A stretch of DNA of 64,000 nucleotides, from NCBI GenBank assembly GCA_947258825.1, contig CAMYJX010000042.1, positions 7,428-71,427 of the forward strand, written 5' to 3'. Positions 16,811 through 27,220 of the stretch are shown here, piece after piece (position 1 is the first letter of the stretch; every line of letters begins with the position of its first letter). The DNA comes from an uncultured Pseudomonadales bacterium. Lineage in GTDB: Bacteria > Pseudomonadota > Gammaproteobacteria > Pseudomonadales > Azotimanducaceae. The translations under genes and the position numbers were made by a program. Under the pieces are notes generated by a model that saw only the letters and a program-made list of their open reading frames with translations, was not told the DNA's origin and did no database searches.

Positions 16811-17383
16811 ATGACCTGGGTGATAATTCTGGTGGTTCTGCTGGCCGCCTTCGGCCCCGTCATGTGGCTCTTGCCGAGCAAGCGGGACCGCCGCTTGACG
16901 GCAATGCGCCAGCAGGCCAGGCAGGAAGGAATGACCGTGGAGATGCGTCGCCTGCCGAAAGTCGACCCGCTGCCAGAGGAGCGGGTTACCGCAGGTGGGC
17001 GGGTACTACAGCCGATGCAGGAGATCGCCGTTTACCAGTGGCCGATGCCACGCCGCCTGAAGCAACTGCCCACGTGGCGCCTGCTGCGCCAAGGTCAGGG
17101 CATTCAGGCGCTGCCCGGATGGGCGTTCGAGATCGGCAAGAAGCCCCAACATCCCCAGCTCGAAGCCTCCCTCGGCGTGCTCGGGTCGGTTCTGGCCGGG
17201 CTGCCGGAGGACGTGCTCGCGCTGGAGTGCGAGGACCGCCTTTTGAGCGCGTACTGGATGGAAAGTCCTGGCGACGGCCCTGCCGACGTCACGGAGCTTG
17301 CGCGGCTTCTGGCCTCCGGTTCACGGGGCCTGGAGGACCTCGAGCTCGAGCTCGAGGCGAAATCGGAAGAAGGAAAAATTTGA
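16811..17383 (+). CDS. Membrane-anchored hypothetical protein upstream of topA
   Basis: A 190-residue protein read from ATG 16811, preceded by GGCGGAG; longer in-frame starts run into the spacer and lack plausible sequence. A single N-terminal helix (residues 2-22, TWVIILVVLLAAFGPVMWLL) is followed by a basic stretch and a soluble cytoplasmic domain with an acidic tail. From memory, a conserved hypothetical occupies the same position before topA in Pseudomonas. Function unknown. Confidence 0.7.
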   Translation: MTWVIILVVLLAAFGPVMWLLPSKRDRRLTAMRQQARQEGMTVEMRRLPKVDPLPEERVTAGGRVLQPMQEIAVYQWPMPRRLKQLPTWRLLRQGQGIQALPGWAFEIGKKPQHPQLEASLGVLGSVLAGLPEDVLALECEDRLLSAYWMESPGDGPADVTELARLLASGSRGLEDLELELEAKSEEGKI

Positions 17384-17437
17384 CACCTGTTTCTGGCTCG
17401 CCTTATAACGGCGCCCAAATTTATCTCCCGGAGCCCT

Positions 17438-20284
<2,847 letters not shown>

Positions 20285-20321
20285 TTCAGCTCGACGCGAC
20301 ACCGCCCATTCAGAGGAGTGC

Positions 20322-20564
20322 ATGAGTACATTACTGGAAATTACCGAGCTGGATAATGGCGATGTGGTGCTGCGCGAGGCAGATACTGAAGCCGCCGAAG
20401 AGCCGCTGGTCCGAATCCGTTTTTCCCACGAAGTGCGGGACATGCTCGGCCGGGATCTGGTGGGGGTGGCGGAAGCCATGATTGACGCCGCCACCGAATT
20501 TCTCGAGGACGAGTCCGTCGAAGTCATTCAGAAAGAACCAGAAGATTCCCCCACAATTCATTGA
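20322..20564 (+). CDS. Small acidic protein of the topA-lexA region
   Basis: An 80-residue, glutamate/aspartate-rich protein started at ATG 20322 with AGAGGAG upstream; a longer in-frame extension overlaps topA and is arginine-rich, so it is rejected. It resembles the small conserved hypothetical that sits between topA and the lexA/sulA genes in Pseudomonas (from memory). Segments such as PLVRIRFSHEVRDML suggest a compact alpha/beta fold. Function unknown. An AT-rich tail follows the stop. Confidence 0.75.
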   Translation: MSTLLEITELDNGDVVLREADTEAAEEPLVRIRFSHEVRDMLGRDLVGVAEAMIDAATEFLEDESVEVIQKEPEDSPTIH

Positions 20565-20626
20565 AAAATAATAAAAATTTCTGAAAAATAAGGCGATCCA
20601 GCTCCGCTGCGCCCGTTCTTTTATTA

Positions 20627-20662
20627 TTCGCGCCTTTCGCGCCTTTCGCGCCTTTCGCGCCT
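20627..20662. repeat. 9-bp tandem repeat TTCGCGCCT x4
   Basis: Four exact units lie in the 115-bp convergent spacer between the small acidic gene and lexA, just beyond the lexA stop. Noncoding; likely variable in copy number. Confidence 0.85.
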
Positions 20663-20679
20663 TCTATCGGTATGCCTGG

Positions 20680-21282
20680 CTATACGCTTTGCCGGATCAC
20701 ACCTACTGACAGCCCTTCGATCTGAAATGCCTGCGCTGCCAGATCCACCTCGATGGGCTGATAGTTGGCGTTCTCGGGCAGCAGGAGAATCTTGTTACGC
20801 TGGCGGGTGCGCTGGAAGCGCTTTACCGTAACGTCGTCCTCGATGCGGGCAACCACGATCTGACCGTTTGCCGCCTCCGGCGTTTTGTGTACCGCCAGCA
20901 GGTCGCCATCCATGATGCCGATCTCGCACATGCTGTCGCCGCGCACTCTCAACAGATAGTCCGCCCTGGGTCGGAAAAAGCCTGCCGGCATGTTCACCCG
21001 GCTTTCGATGTGCTCCTCTGCCAGGATCGGGCTTCCTGCGGCGACCCGGCCCACCACGGGTAGCCCCGTCTCTTCCGGCAGCCGGATGCCTCTGGACGTA
21101 CCCGGGATCATCTCGATTGCCCCTTTACGGGCCAGCGCTTTGAGATGCTCTTCCGCCGCGTTGGGCGATTTGAAGCCCAGTTCCTGGGCAATGTCGGCCC
21201 GGGTGGGCGGATAGCCGGTATCATCGATGTGACGTTTGATCAGATCGAGCACCTGGGCCTGGCGAGAAGTCAGATTCTGCAT
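20680..21282 (-). CDS. lexA: LexA SOS repressor
   Basis: The 200-residue repressor has an N-terminal winged helix-turn-helix ([22 protein letters not shown]), the Ala-Gly autocleavage site in [13 protein letters not shown], and the protease dyad: Ser in [10 protein letters not shown] and Lys in DVTVKRFQR. It represses DNA-damage genes until RecA filaments trigger self-cleavage. Two SOS-box-like sites sit directly upstream, implying autoregulation. In Pseudomonas a sulA-like gene is adjacent; none is present here. Confidence 0.98.
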   Translation of the reverse strand: MQNLTSRQAQVLDLIKRHIDDTGYPPTRADIAQELGFKSPNAAEEHLKALARKGAIEMIPGTSRGIRLPEETGLPVVGRVAAGSPILAEEHIESRVNMPAGFFRPRADYLLRVRGDSMCEIGIMDGDLLAVHKTPEAANGQIVVARIEDDVTVKRFQRTRQRNKILLLPENANYQPIEVDLAAQAFQIEGLSVGVIRQSV

Positions 21283-21289
21283 TGAGCAC

Positions 21290-21305
21290 CTGGTTGAATG
21301 TACAG
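21290..21305 (-). promoter_or_regulatory. LexA box 1 (proximal)
   Basis: On the minus strand this reads CTGTACATTCAACCAG, i.e. CTGT-N8-CCAG, one base off the gammaproteobacterial CTGT-N8-ACAG consensus. It ends 7 bp before the lexA start codon. The same CCAG half-site variant occurs in one of the two E. coli lexA boxes. Confidence 0.75.
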
Positions 21306-21309
21306 TGAT

Positions 21310-21325
21310 GTGAAATTATATACAG
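21310..21325 (-). promoter_or_regulatory. LexA box 2 (distal)
   Basis: Minus strand CTGTATATAATTTCAC: a good left half-site and TA-rich core with a degenerate right half. Its centre is 20 bp from that of box 1, close to the 21-bp spacing of the tandem boxes before E. coli lexA. It is 52 bp from the start of the divergent LolA-like gene and could influence that promoter too. Confidence 0.65.
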
Positions 21326-21377
21326 GTAGGTTCGGGTTTGCACAGCCTCGATTGGCTGCATAAGATCGTTGCCCACC

Positions 21378-22106
21378 ATGCTGGAGTGGTCGGATTTGGA
21401 TTGTCGACGTTTGCTGGCGCTGCTCAGCCTGATCTGGGCGGGCGCAAATGCTGAGGTACCGTCTTTCCCCAAGGGGTTCGAGACGCTGCCGGCGACCGAC
21501 CAGGGCGCCCTCATATTCACCGAGAAAGACCGGCTGGACTCGGGCTATCGGGATCTTCAGGTAAACCTGCAGATGGTGCTGCGGGACCGCCGCGGCAACG
21601 AAAGTCGTCGCGAGCTGCGTATCAGCCAGCTGGAAATGGAAGACGATGGCGATCGTCTGCTGGTTGTTTTCGATACTCCCAAGGCAATTCGGGGCACGGC
21701 GTTGTTGAGCTACAGCCACAAGTTGACGCCCGATGACCAGTGGCTGTATCTGCCGGCCCACGCCCGGGTGAAGAAGATCGCAAGCCGAAACAAATCAGGC
21801 CCGTTTCTCAGCAGCGAGTTCGCCTATGAAGACATGGCGCTGCAGGAGGTGGAAAAGCTTTTGGATGAGGCGGCGCTGCGGGTTCAGCGCATCGAATACT
21901 TCGATCGCGCCCGGCGACCCCTCAAAGTTCTGACCGTCGACGACTACGTGCTTCACGATGATCAGTTCTGGAAAGCCGCGCGTATGAACATGGAGAACCT
22001 GCAGACCGGAAAGAGCACCGAGCTTCAGTGGCGTGACTATCGCTTCGCCACCGGCCTCTCGGCGGACAGGGATTTTTCCACCAACAGCCTGTTCCGGGCG
22101 CGGTAA
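21378..22106 (+). CDS. LolA-like outer-membrane lipoprotein-sorting protein
   Basis: About 242 residues from ATG 21378 (an in-frame TTG lies 9 bp earlier). A hydrophobic segment (RRLLALLSLIWAGANA) ending near residue 27 looks like a signal peptide. The mature protein matches the LolA-like lipoprotein-sorting family (PF17131 type): repeated strands such as LRISQLEMEDDGDRLLVVF, TALLSYSHKL, DDQWLYLPAHARVKKI and a conserved SSEFAYEDM. These are periplasmic half-barrels that bind lipid-like ligands; many are encoded beside RND/MMPL exporters or outer-membrane proteins. The next gene starts 5 bp downstream and encodes an outer-membrane barrel, so the pair probably acts together. Confidence 0.85.
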   Translation: MLEWSDLDCRRLLALLSLIWAGANAEVPSFPKGFETLPATDQGALIFTEKDRLDSGYRDLQVNLQMVLRDRRGNESRRELRISQLEMEDDGDRLLVVFDTPKAIRGTALLSYSHKLTPDDQWLYLPAHARVKKIASRNKSGPFLSSEFAYEDMALQEVEKLLDEAALRVQRIEYFDRARRPLKVLTVDDYVLHDDQFWKAARMNMENLQTGKSTELQWRDYRFATGLSADRDFSTNSLFRAR

Positions 22107-22111
22107 ATCCG

Positions 22112-23773
22112 GTGTTCTTCCGGAAAACCCTGTCAGCGCTGTGGCTCGTCGTGGCCCTGCTGGCCTCGGTCGTCCCGCCCGTGGCCTCTGCCAGCGGCGA
22201 TCGTCTGGTGTTCGGCAGCTTCCGCAGCCAGGAGAATGCCGATAACTGGGCGGCCAGGCTTTCCGAGCTCTTCGGTCCTGGTATCGACGTGGAGCGCGTT
22301 CACCGCGACGATGGGCTCTGGTACCGCGTTCGCTCGGCGGTGTTGACCGGTCCCGAGGAAGCGCGTTGCAGAGCTCTGGCCGAAGCCAACGAAATCTCCT
22401 ACTGGCCCCTCCGGGGGACCCTGGCCAGCGCGGATACCGTGACCTCCTCCGAGACGGGCACCGCGGCTGGCGAGTTCGCGCCGGATGCCCGGCGGTCCGT
22501 CCCGCCTGACGTCGTCGGGGATCCGCCGGGCGGGCCGGCCGGCCCGGCGCGGGTCGAACGCGAACCCGCCTCCGCACGCCTGGCGCACGCGGCGCGGCCC
22601 GTGATCACCCGAACCGATCTGGATCTCGGCCTGCAGAGCCGCTCTTACTTCGATCGCGGCCTGCAGGGCCAGAACCGGTTTCAGCCCTCCCTCAGCGCCC
22701 GGGTGGATTTCTATCGCGCCTGGGACGATGAGAGCCAGAGCCTGACGTTCAGCCCGTTCGCGCGGCTCGATTCGAGAGACGAAGAGCGCACCCATTTCGA
22801 TCTGCGCGAGCTTTTCTGGAGTCGCGTGGCCGACGATTGGGAGCTGCATGTGGGCTTCAAGCAGGTGTTCTGGGGGGTCACCGAGTTCTATCATCTCGCG
22901 GACATCATCAACCAGACGGACCTGGTGGAGAATATCGATGGCGAGGATAAGCTCGGCCAGCCCATGGTCCATCTGTCACTGATTCGCGATTGGGGTATCG
23001 TCGATCTGTTCATGCTCACCGGCTTCCGTGAGCGCACCTTCCCGGGGCGCGACGGTCGGCTGCGTCCCGTCATCCCCGTGGACGTGGACAGGCCCATCTA
23101 CGAGTCGGGGGCAGAGGACAAGCGAATCGACGGCGCCGTGCGCTGGTCGCATCACTGGGGCCCCCTGAATTTCGGGCTCTATCATTTCTCGGGTACCGGT
23201 CGCGACCCCGGGTTTCAGCCCAGGGTCAAGGGTGACGGCGATCTGGTGCTTCGGCCCGTTTACCGGGTCATCGACCAGACGGGGTTCGACGGGCAGGCAA
23301 TTTTCGGCGACTGGCTGTTCAAGCTGGAAGCCATATCGCGCAGCGGCGACGGCGATCGCTATGCCGCTGCCACCGGCGGCTTCGAGCGGACCCTCGTCGG
23401 CGCGTTCGGCTCGCGGTCCGATCTGGGCCTCATCATGGAATACATCTACGACGAGCGGGGCGAGGACGCCTACAATACCTTTTTCGAGGGCGCCCTCGCG
23501 CTCGGGTCCCGCTGGACCCTCAACGATGTATCGGACACCCAGGCGCTGCTGGGGGTCATCTGGGACGTGGATTCGGGCGAGTACGCGTTGAGCCTGGAAG
23601 CCAGTCGCCAGCTTGGGGCGTCGTGGATGCTGCTGCTGGAGGGCCGGGTCTTTGGCGGCGTGCCCCCCGCAGACCCCGGTGCCACGACCCAGGAGAACCT
23701 CAGGGATCTGTCCAGACTGGCCGCGCTGGAGCAGGACGACTACCTGCAGCTGGAGTTTACCCGCTATTTCTGA
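22112..23773 (+). CDS. SPOR domain fused to outer-membrane beta-barrel, unknown
   Basis: A 553-residue protein from GTG 22112. Residues 1-27 form a signal peptide (TLSALWLVVALLASVVPPVASA). Residues ~30-100 look like a SPOR-type module (LVFGSFRSQENADNWAARL, WYRVRSAVLTGPEEARCRAL). After a Pro/Ala-rich linker, residues ~165-553 alternate amphipathic strands and end in EFTRYF, the C-terminal Phe signature of BAM-assembled barrels. SPOR domains bind denuded glycan; barrels sit in the outer membrane; the combination in one chain is uncommon in my experience. It is coupled to the LolA-like gene, suggesting an outer-membrane lipid or lipoprotein role. Ligand unknown. Confidence 0.7.
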   Translation: MFFRKTLSALWLVVALLASVVPPVASASGDRLVFGSFRSQENADNWAARLSELFGPGIDVERVHRDDGLWYRVRSAVLTGPEEARCRALAEANEISYWPLRGTLASADTVTSSETGTAAGEFAPDARRSVPPDVVGDPPGGPAGPARVEREPASARLAHAARPVITRTDLDLGLQSRSYFDRGLQGQNRFQPSLSARVDFYRAWDDESQSLTFSPFARLDSRDEERTHFDLRELFWSRVADDWELHVGFKQVFWGVTEFYHLADIINQTDLVENIDGEDKLGQPMVHLSLIRDWGIVDLFMLTGFRERTFPGRDGRLRPVIPVDVDRPIYESGAEDKRIDGAVRWSHHWGPLNFGLYHFSGTGRDPGFQPRVKGDGDLVLRPVYRVIDQTGFDGQAIFGDWLFKLEAISRSGDGDRYAAATGGFERTLVGAFGSRSDLGLIMEYIYDERGEDAYNTFFEGALALGSRWTLNDVSDTQALLGVIWDVDSGEYALSLEASRQLGASWMLLLEGRVFGGVPPADPGATTQENLRDLSRLAALEQDDYLQLEFTRYF

Positions 23774-23792
23774 CCCGGATTGCTGAACCCCG

Positions 23793-24857
23793 ATGGAAGA
23801 ACTGATTGATTATCTGACAACCCACAGCTGGGTTCTGGAAGTTTTCGGCGTCGTGCTGGGCACCGCGCTGGTTCATCTGATTGCCCGGGCGCTCATCGCG
23901 CGCCTGGCCCGGCAGTTCGAGAAAACCCACAACCTGTACGACGATGCGCTGCTGGAAGCGGCACGGGGACCTCTGGGTTTTGCCATCTGGGTCATCGGCA
24001 TCGGCTGGGCCGCGGAGCTGGCGGGTGGCAACGCGCCAGCGGACATCTTCGAATACGTCGACGAGGTACGCCAGGTCGCCATTATCTGGCTGCTGGTCTG
24101 GTTCGCGGTGCGTTTCATTCGCTTCGTCGAGGCCCACCTGGCCGATCCCACCTATCGGGCGCAGCCCGTGGATCGCACTACGGCAACCGCCGTAGGCAAG
24201 CTGCTGCGCGCCTCGGTGATCATCACCGGTGTGCTCATGGTGTTGCAGAACCTCGGCTTCAGCATATCCGGCGTGCTGGCATTCGGTGGCATCGGCGGCA
24301 TAGCGGTCGGCTTTGCCGCCCGGGATACTCTCGCCAACTTCTTCGGGGCTCTGATGATTTTTCTGGATCGACCGTTCTCGGTGGGTGACTGGGTGCGATC
24401 TCCGGATCAGGAAATCGAAGGCACGGTGGAAGAAATCGGCTGGCGGCTGACCCGGATCCGCACCTTCGATCAGCGGCCGCTCTACGTGCCAAATTCCGTA
24501 TTCAGCACCATTGCGGTGGAGAACCCGTCGCGCATGCTGAACCGACGTATCTACGAGACGGTTGGCGTTCGCTACGACGACGTCGCCGTGTTGCCTCGAA
24601 TCGTCGCCGACGTCGAAGCCATGCTCAGGAATCATCCGGACATCGATCAGTCGCGGACGCTGATGGTCAACTTCAACAGGTTCGGCCCCTCGTCGTTGGA
24701 TTTCTTCGTCTACACCTTCACCAAGACAACCGTCTGGTCGGACTTCCACGTCATCAAGCAGGACGTGCTGTTCAAGATAGCGGAAATCATCGCCGGTCAC
24801 GGCGCGGAGATCGCCTTCCCGACGCAAACGCTGCACGTCTTGCAGGAGGAAGCTTGA
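23793..24857 (+). CDS. MscS-family mechanosensitive channel
   Basis: The 354-residue inner-membrane protein has an N-terminal amphipathic region, helices at about 15-35, 60-80, 90-115 and 130-155, and the MscS pore/beta signature GGIGGIAVGFAARDTLANFF followed by FSVGDWVR and a cytoplasmic alpha/beta vestibule (PLYVPNSVFSTIAVENPSR). It is larger than E. coli MscS (286 aa) and resembles the YbiO/YnaI-type mid-length group. It would relieve turgor on hypo-osmotic shock. The end overlaps the phosphoribosyltransferase gene by 4 bp. Confidence 0.94.
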   Translation: MEELIDYLTTHSWVLEVFGVVLGTALVHLIARALIARLARQFEKTHNLYDDALLEAARGPLGFAIWVIGIGWAAELAGGNAPADIFEYVDEVRQVAIIWLLVWFAVRFIRFVEAHLADPTYRAQPVDRTTATAVGKLLRASVIITGVLMVLQNLGFSISGVLAFGGIGGIAVGFAARDTLANFFGALMIFLDRPFSVGDWVRSPDQEIEGTVEEIGWRLTRIRTFDQRPLYVPNSVFSTIAVENPSRMLNRRIYETVGVRYDDVAVLPRIVADVEAMLRNHPDIDQSRTLMVNFNRFGPSSLDFFVYTFTKTTVWSDFHVIKQDVLFKIAEIIAGHGAEIAFPTQTLHVLQEEA

Positions 24858-25438
24858 CCCCATCGACAGTAGAAACTCCAGGGGTGCCTTCCGCCGTGCT
24901 GGCGGCCCGCCGGCGGGCCGAGGTGCTGGTGGATGCCGCGGAGGTTCAGCGCGCTATCGATCGGGTTTCCGTGCGGCTGTCGCTGGCGGTCTCTGCGGAC
25001 AACCCGCTGCTGCTGGTCGTGATGAATGGCGGTCTGCCCTTCGGTGCGGAGCTCTTGAAGCGGTTGTCGTTCCCGCTGCAGCTCGGCTATGTCCATGTGG
25101 CGCGTTACGGTGCAGCGACCCGCGGCGGGGCGTTGAGCTGGCTGAGCCAGCACGACTACGAGCTGGCGGGACGTACGGTTGTGCTGGTGGACGATGTCTA
25201 CGATCGGGGCGAGACCCTCGCCGCGATCGTGGCATGGGCCGAGCAGGCGGGGGCCGCTCGGGTACTGACATCGGTGCTTGTGGACAAGCAGGTCGAGGAG
25301 CCGCGCCCGCTGAGCGTGGATTTTTCCGCGCTGAGCTGCCCGGATCGCTACCTGTTCGGCTGCGGTATGGACTTTCAGGGCTACTGGCGAAATCTGCCTG
25401 CCATCTACGTGCTGCCCGAAGCGCTGGAGTCTGCCTGA
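24854..25438 (+). CDS. hpt: Hypoxanthine-guanine phosphoribosyltransferase-like protein
   Basis: A 194-residue type I phosphoribosyltransferase. The PRPP loop reads VVLVDDVYDRGETLAAI, and LLVVMNGGLPFGAELL matches the first PRTase loop of hypoxanthine/guanine enzymes. The start is TTG 24854 inside the MscS stop, favoured by AGGAGG 4 nt upstream. It should salvage 6-oxopurines with PRPP. The next gene makes hypoxanthine from methylthioinosine, so the two form a plausible salvage pair; they abut without a gap. Confidence 0.88.
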   Translation: MTPSTVETPGVPSAVLAARRRAEVLVDAAEVQRAIDRVSVRLSLAVSADNPLLLVVMNGGLPFGAELLKRLSFPLQLGYVHVARYGAATRGGALSWLSQHDYELAGRTVVLVDDVYDRGETLAAIVAWAEQAGAARVLTSVLVDKQVEEPRPLSVDFSALSCPDRYLFGCGMDFQGYWRNLPAIYVLPEALESA

Positions 25439-26182
25439 GTGACCGAGTTCGCCATCATCTGCGGGTCCGGAGGCCTGGAACGCGCCACGTCGTTTGCCCC
25501 TGTCACCTGTCCGGGCTCCCGCTACGGCGCGCCGTCCGAAACGCCGCGTATCGGCACCATCGAGGGGGCAGAGGTGCTGGTGCTCGCGAGGCACGGGGTA
25601 CCGCACCGCCTGGCTCCGCACCTGGTCAATTACCGGGCCAATCTGGACGTGCTGAGCCAGCTGGGCGCGCGACGGGTCCTGGCCCTGAATACGGTGGGGG
25701 GGATACATCCCCGGGCCGCCGTTGGCGCTATCGTGCTGCCTCATCAGATCGTCGACTACACCTGGGGCCGGGAGCACACCTACGCCGACGCTGCCGAGCT
25801 GCTGCACGTCGAATTTACAGACCCCTATGACGACATCCTGAGACGGCGGATGCTCGCGGCTGGCACCTCGGCGGGCATCGAGCTTCTGGACGGCGGCGTT
25901 TACGGATGCACGCAGGGCCCGCGCTTCGAGACCGCGGCGGAGATCGACCGGATGGACCGGGATGGCTGCACGGTGGTCGGCATGACGGCCATGCCGGAAG
26001 CGGCGCTGGCGCGGGAAAAGGGCATGGCTTACTGCAGCCTGTCGCTGGTGGTCAATCCCGCGGCTGGTCGGGCTGACAATGCCATCGATCTTGAGGTGAT
26101 TTCAGCGGTCAGCCGCGAGGGGATGCAGCGGGTAGAGCGCCTAATCCGAGTTTTCTTCCAGCGCGAGGTAGGCGCTCGCTAA
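25439..26182 (+). CDS. S-methyl-5'-thioinosine phosphorylase
   Basis: The 247-residue PNP/MTAP-type phosphorylase cleaves a 5'-methylthio-nucleoside with phosphate. Motifs: IICGSGGLE, RHGVPHRLAPHLVNYRAN, CTQGPRFETAAEIDRM, VGMTAMPEAALARE. Near the C-terminus SLVVNPAAG places Asn where adenosine-specific MTAP has Asp, favouring a 6-oxopurine (methylthioinosine), as in the characterised P. aeruginosa enzyme encoded in the same neighbourhood (from memory). The start GTG directly follows the hpt stop. Its last 42 bp overlap, tail to tail, the csiV-like gene on the other strand. Confidence 0.87.
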   Translation: MTEFAIICGSGGLERATSFAPVTCPGSRYGAPSETPRIGTIEGAEVLVLARHGVPHRLAPHLVNYRANLDVLSQLGARRVLALNTVGGIHPRAAVGAIVLPHQIVDYTWGREHTYADAAELLHVEFTDPYDDILRRRMLAAGTSAGIELLDGGVYGCTQGPRFETAAEIDRMDRDGCTVVGMTAMPEAALAREKGMAYCSLSLVVNPAAGRADNAIDLEVISAVSREGMQRVERLIRVFFQREVGAR

Positions 26183-27220
26183 GGCGTCCGGGATCACGAC
26201 CGGCGAGATGCGCACCAGCACCCCCAGCTTCGGGTGATCCAGATAGTGCAGCTCCCCGCTGCGCACGCGCCGGCTCTCTTCCATCACCATGTAGGGCGGT
26301 TGGGCCGGGCTCAGGGCGGACATCATGTCTGACGAGTCACTTTGCGCGGTCAGGCCGGTCGATTCGGCCGGCTCTGCAGAACCCCCGGCCGTCGGGGTCA
26401 GCGGCGCCTGCACTGGTGCCGAGCCGAGCAGGGGCTCGGTGTAGAACAGCCGGGTATGGAAGTGCAGGTAACGGCCGAGGGTGACGTCTATGGAGCCCTC
26501 GAGCTGGAAGACTTGGCCGCTGAGAATGCCCGCCTGCACCAGCAGCGCTGCCGGGTCATCGCGCGGCGGCACCGGCTGCAGCCAGCCGCCGTGCCACAGC
26601 ACCTGGTAGCGACGGTCGCCCTGGATGCGGGCCGCTTCCTGATTCATGGTCAGCCGGTCCGGGGCGAAGAGCGCAGGATTCTGCGCCGCCAGCTGAGCTT
26701 CGAACTCGGCCACTGATCTCAGAAAATCTATCACGGGATCCGGACTCAGGCGCGGCGACGCCGGCGGCACCGGCAGCTGGCCGACCGGTTCCGGCTCTGC
26801 TTCCCTTACCGGTTCCGCGCTGGCGTCGATGGCCTCGTCCTGGTCATCACTCGCTGAAGCATCTGCAAGCCGTTGGCTCGGCGCGCCCGGGTCCGAGCGC
26901 TCGAATGGCTGGCATCCGTCGGGGGGTTCCAGCAGGTAGGCCCGCTGCGGACCGTCGGGACCCGGCACAAAGGCCTGCAGCATGCTCGGGAACCCTGCCG
27001 CACCTTGGCGCACCAGCGCTTCCTCCGACAGAAATTCCATCATTGCCGGACGCTGGAAAATGATGACTTCCGTATAGAACCAGTCCTGCTGCATCTGGTC
27101 CCTTATCGCGTCCAGATCAGCGTCGGTCACCGCCGCAACGTAGGCGGGAAGCGCCAGCAGGAACCCGGCCGCAAGATTGCGGGCATGGCGCTGAATTTTG
27201 ACGTTGCTCCTGATCTTCAT
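26141..27220 (-). CDS. csiV: CsiV-like periplasmic protein
   Basis: The 359-residue protein starts at ATG 27220, overlapping the mfd stop (ATGA); a much longer in-frame frame reads antisense-like through mfd and is not used. A signal peptide (RNLAAGFLLALPAYVAAV) precedes WFYTEVIIFQR and, near the end, FHTRLFYTEPL, SGELHYLDHPKLGVLVRISP, which recall CsiV, a periplasmic peptidoglycan-binding partner of cell-wall enzymes. The middle (about 120-190) is Pro/Glu/Ala-rich and probably disordered. The same mfd-csiV order occurs in Pseudomonas (from memory). It ends inside the methylthioinosine phosphorylase gene. Confidence 0.8.
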   Translation of the reverse strand: MKIRSNVKIQRHARNLAAGFLLALPAYVAAVTDADLDAIRDQMQQDWFYTEVIIFQRPAMMEFLSEEALVRQGAAGFPSMLQAFVPGPDGPQRAYLLEPPDGCQPFERSDPGAPSQRLADASASDDQDEAIDASAEPVREAEPEPVGQLPVPPASPRLSPDPVIDFLRSVAEFEAQLAAQNPALFAPDRLTMNQEAARIQGDRRYQVLWHGGWLQPVPPRDDPAALLVQAGILSGQVFQLEGSIDVTLGRYLHFHTRLFYTEPLLGSAPVQAPLTPTAGGSAEPAESTGLTAQSDSSDMMSALSPAQPPYMVMEESRRVRSGELHYLDHPKLGVLVRISPVVIPDALASAYLALEENSD

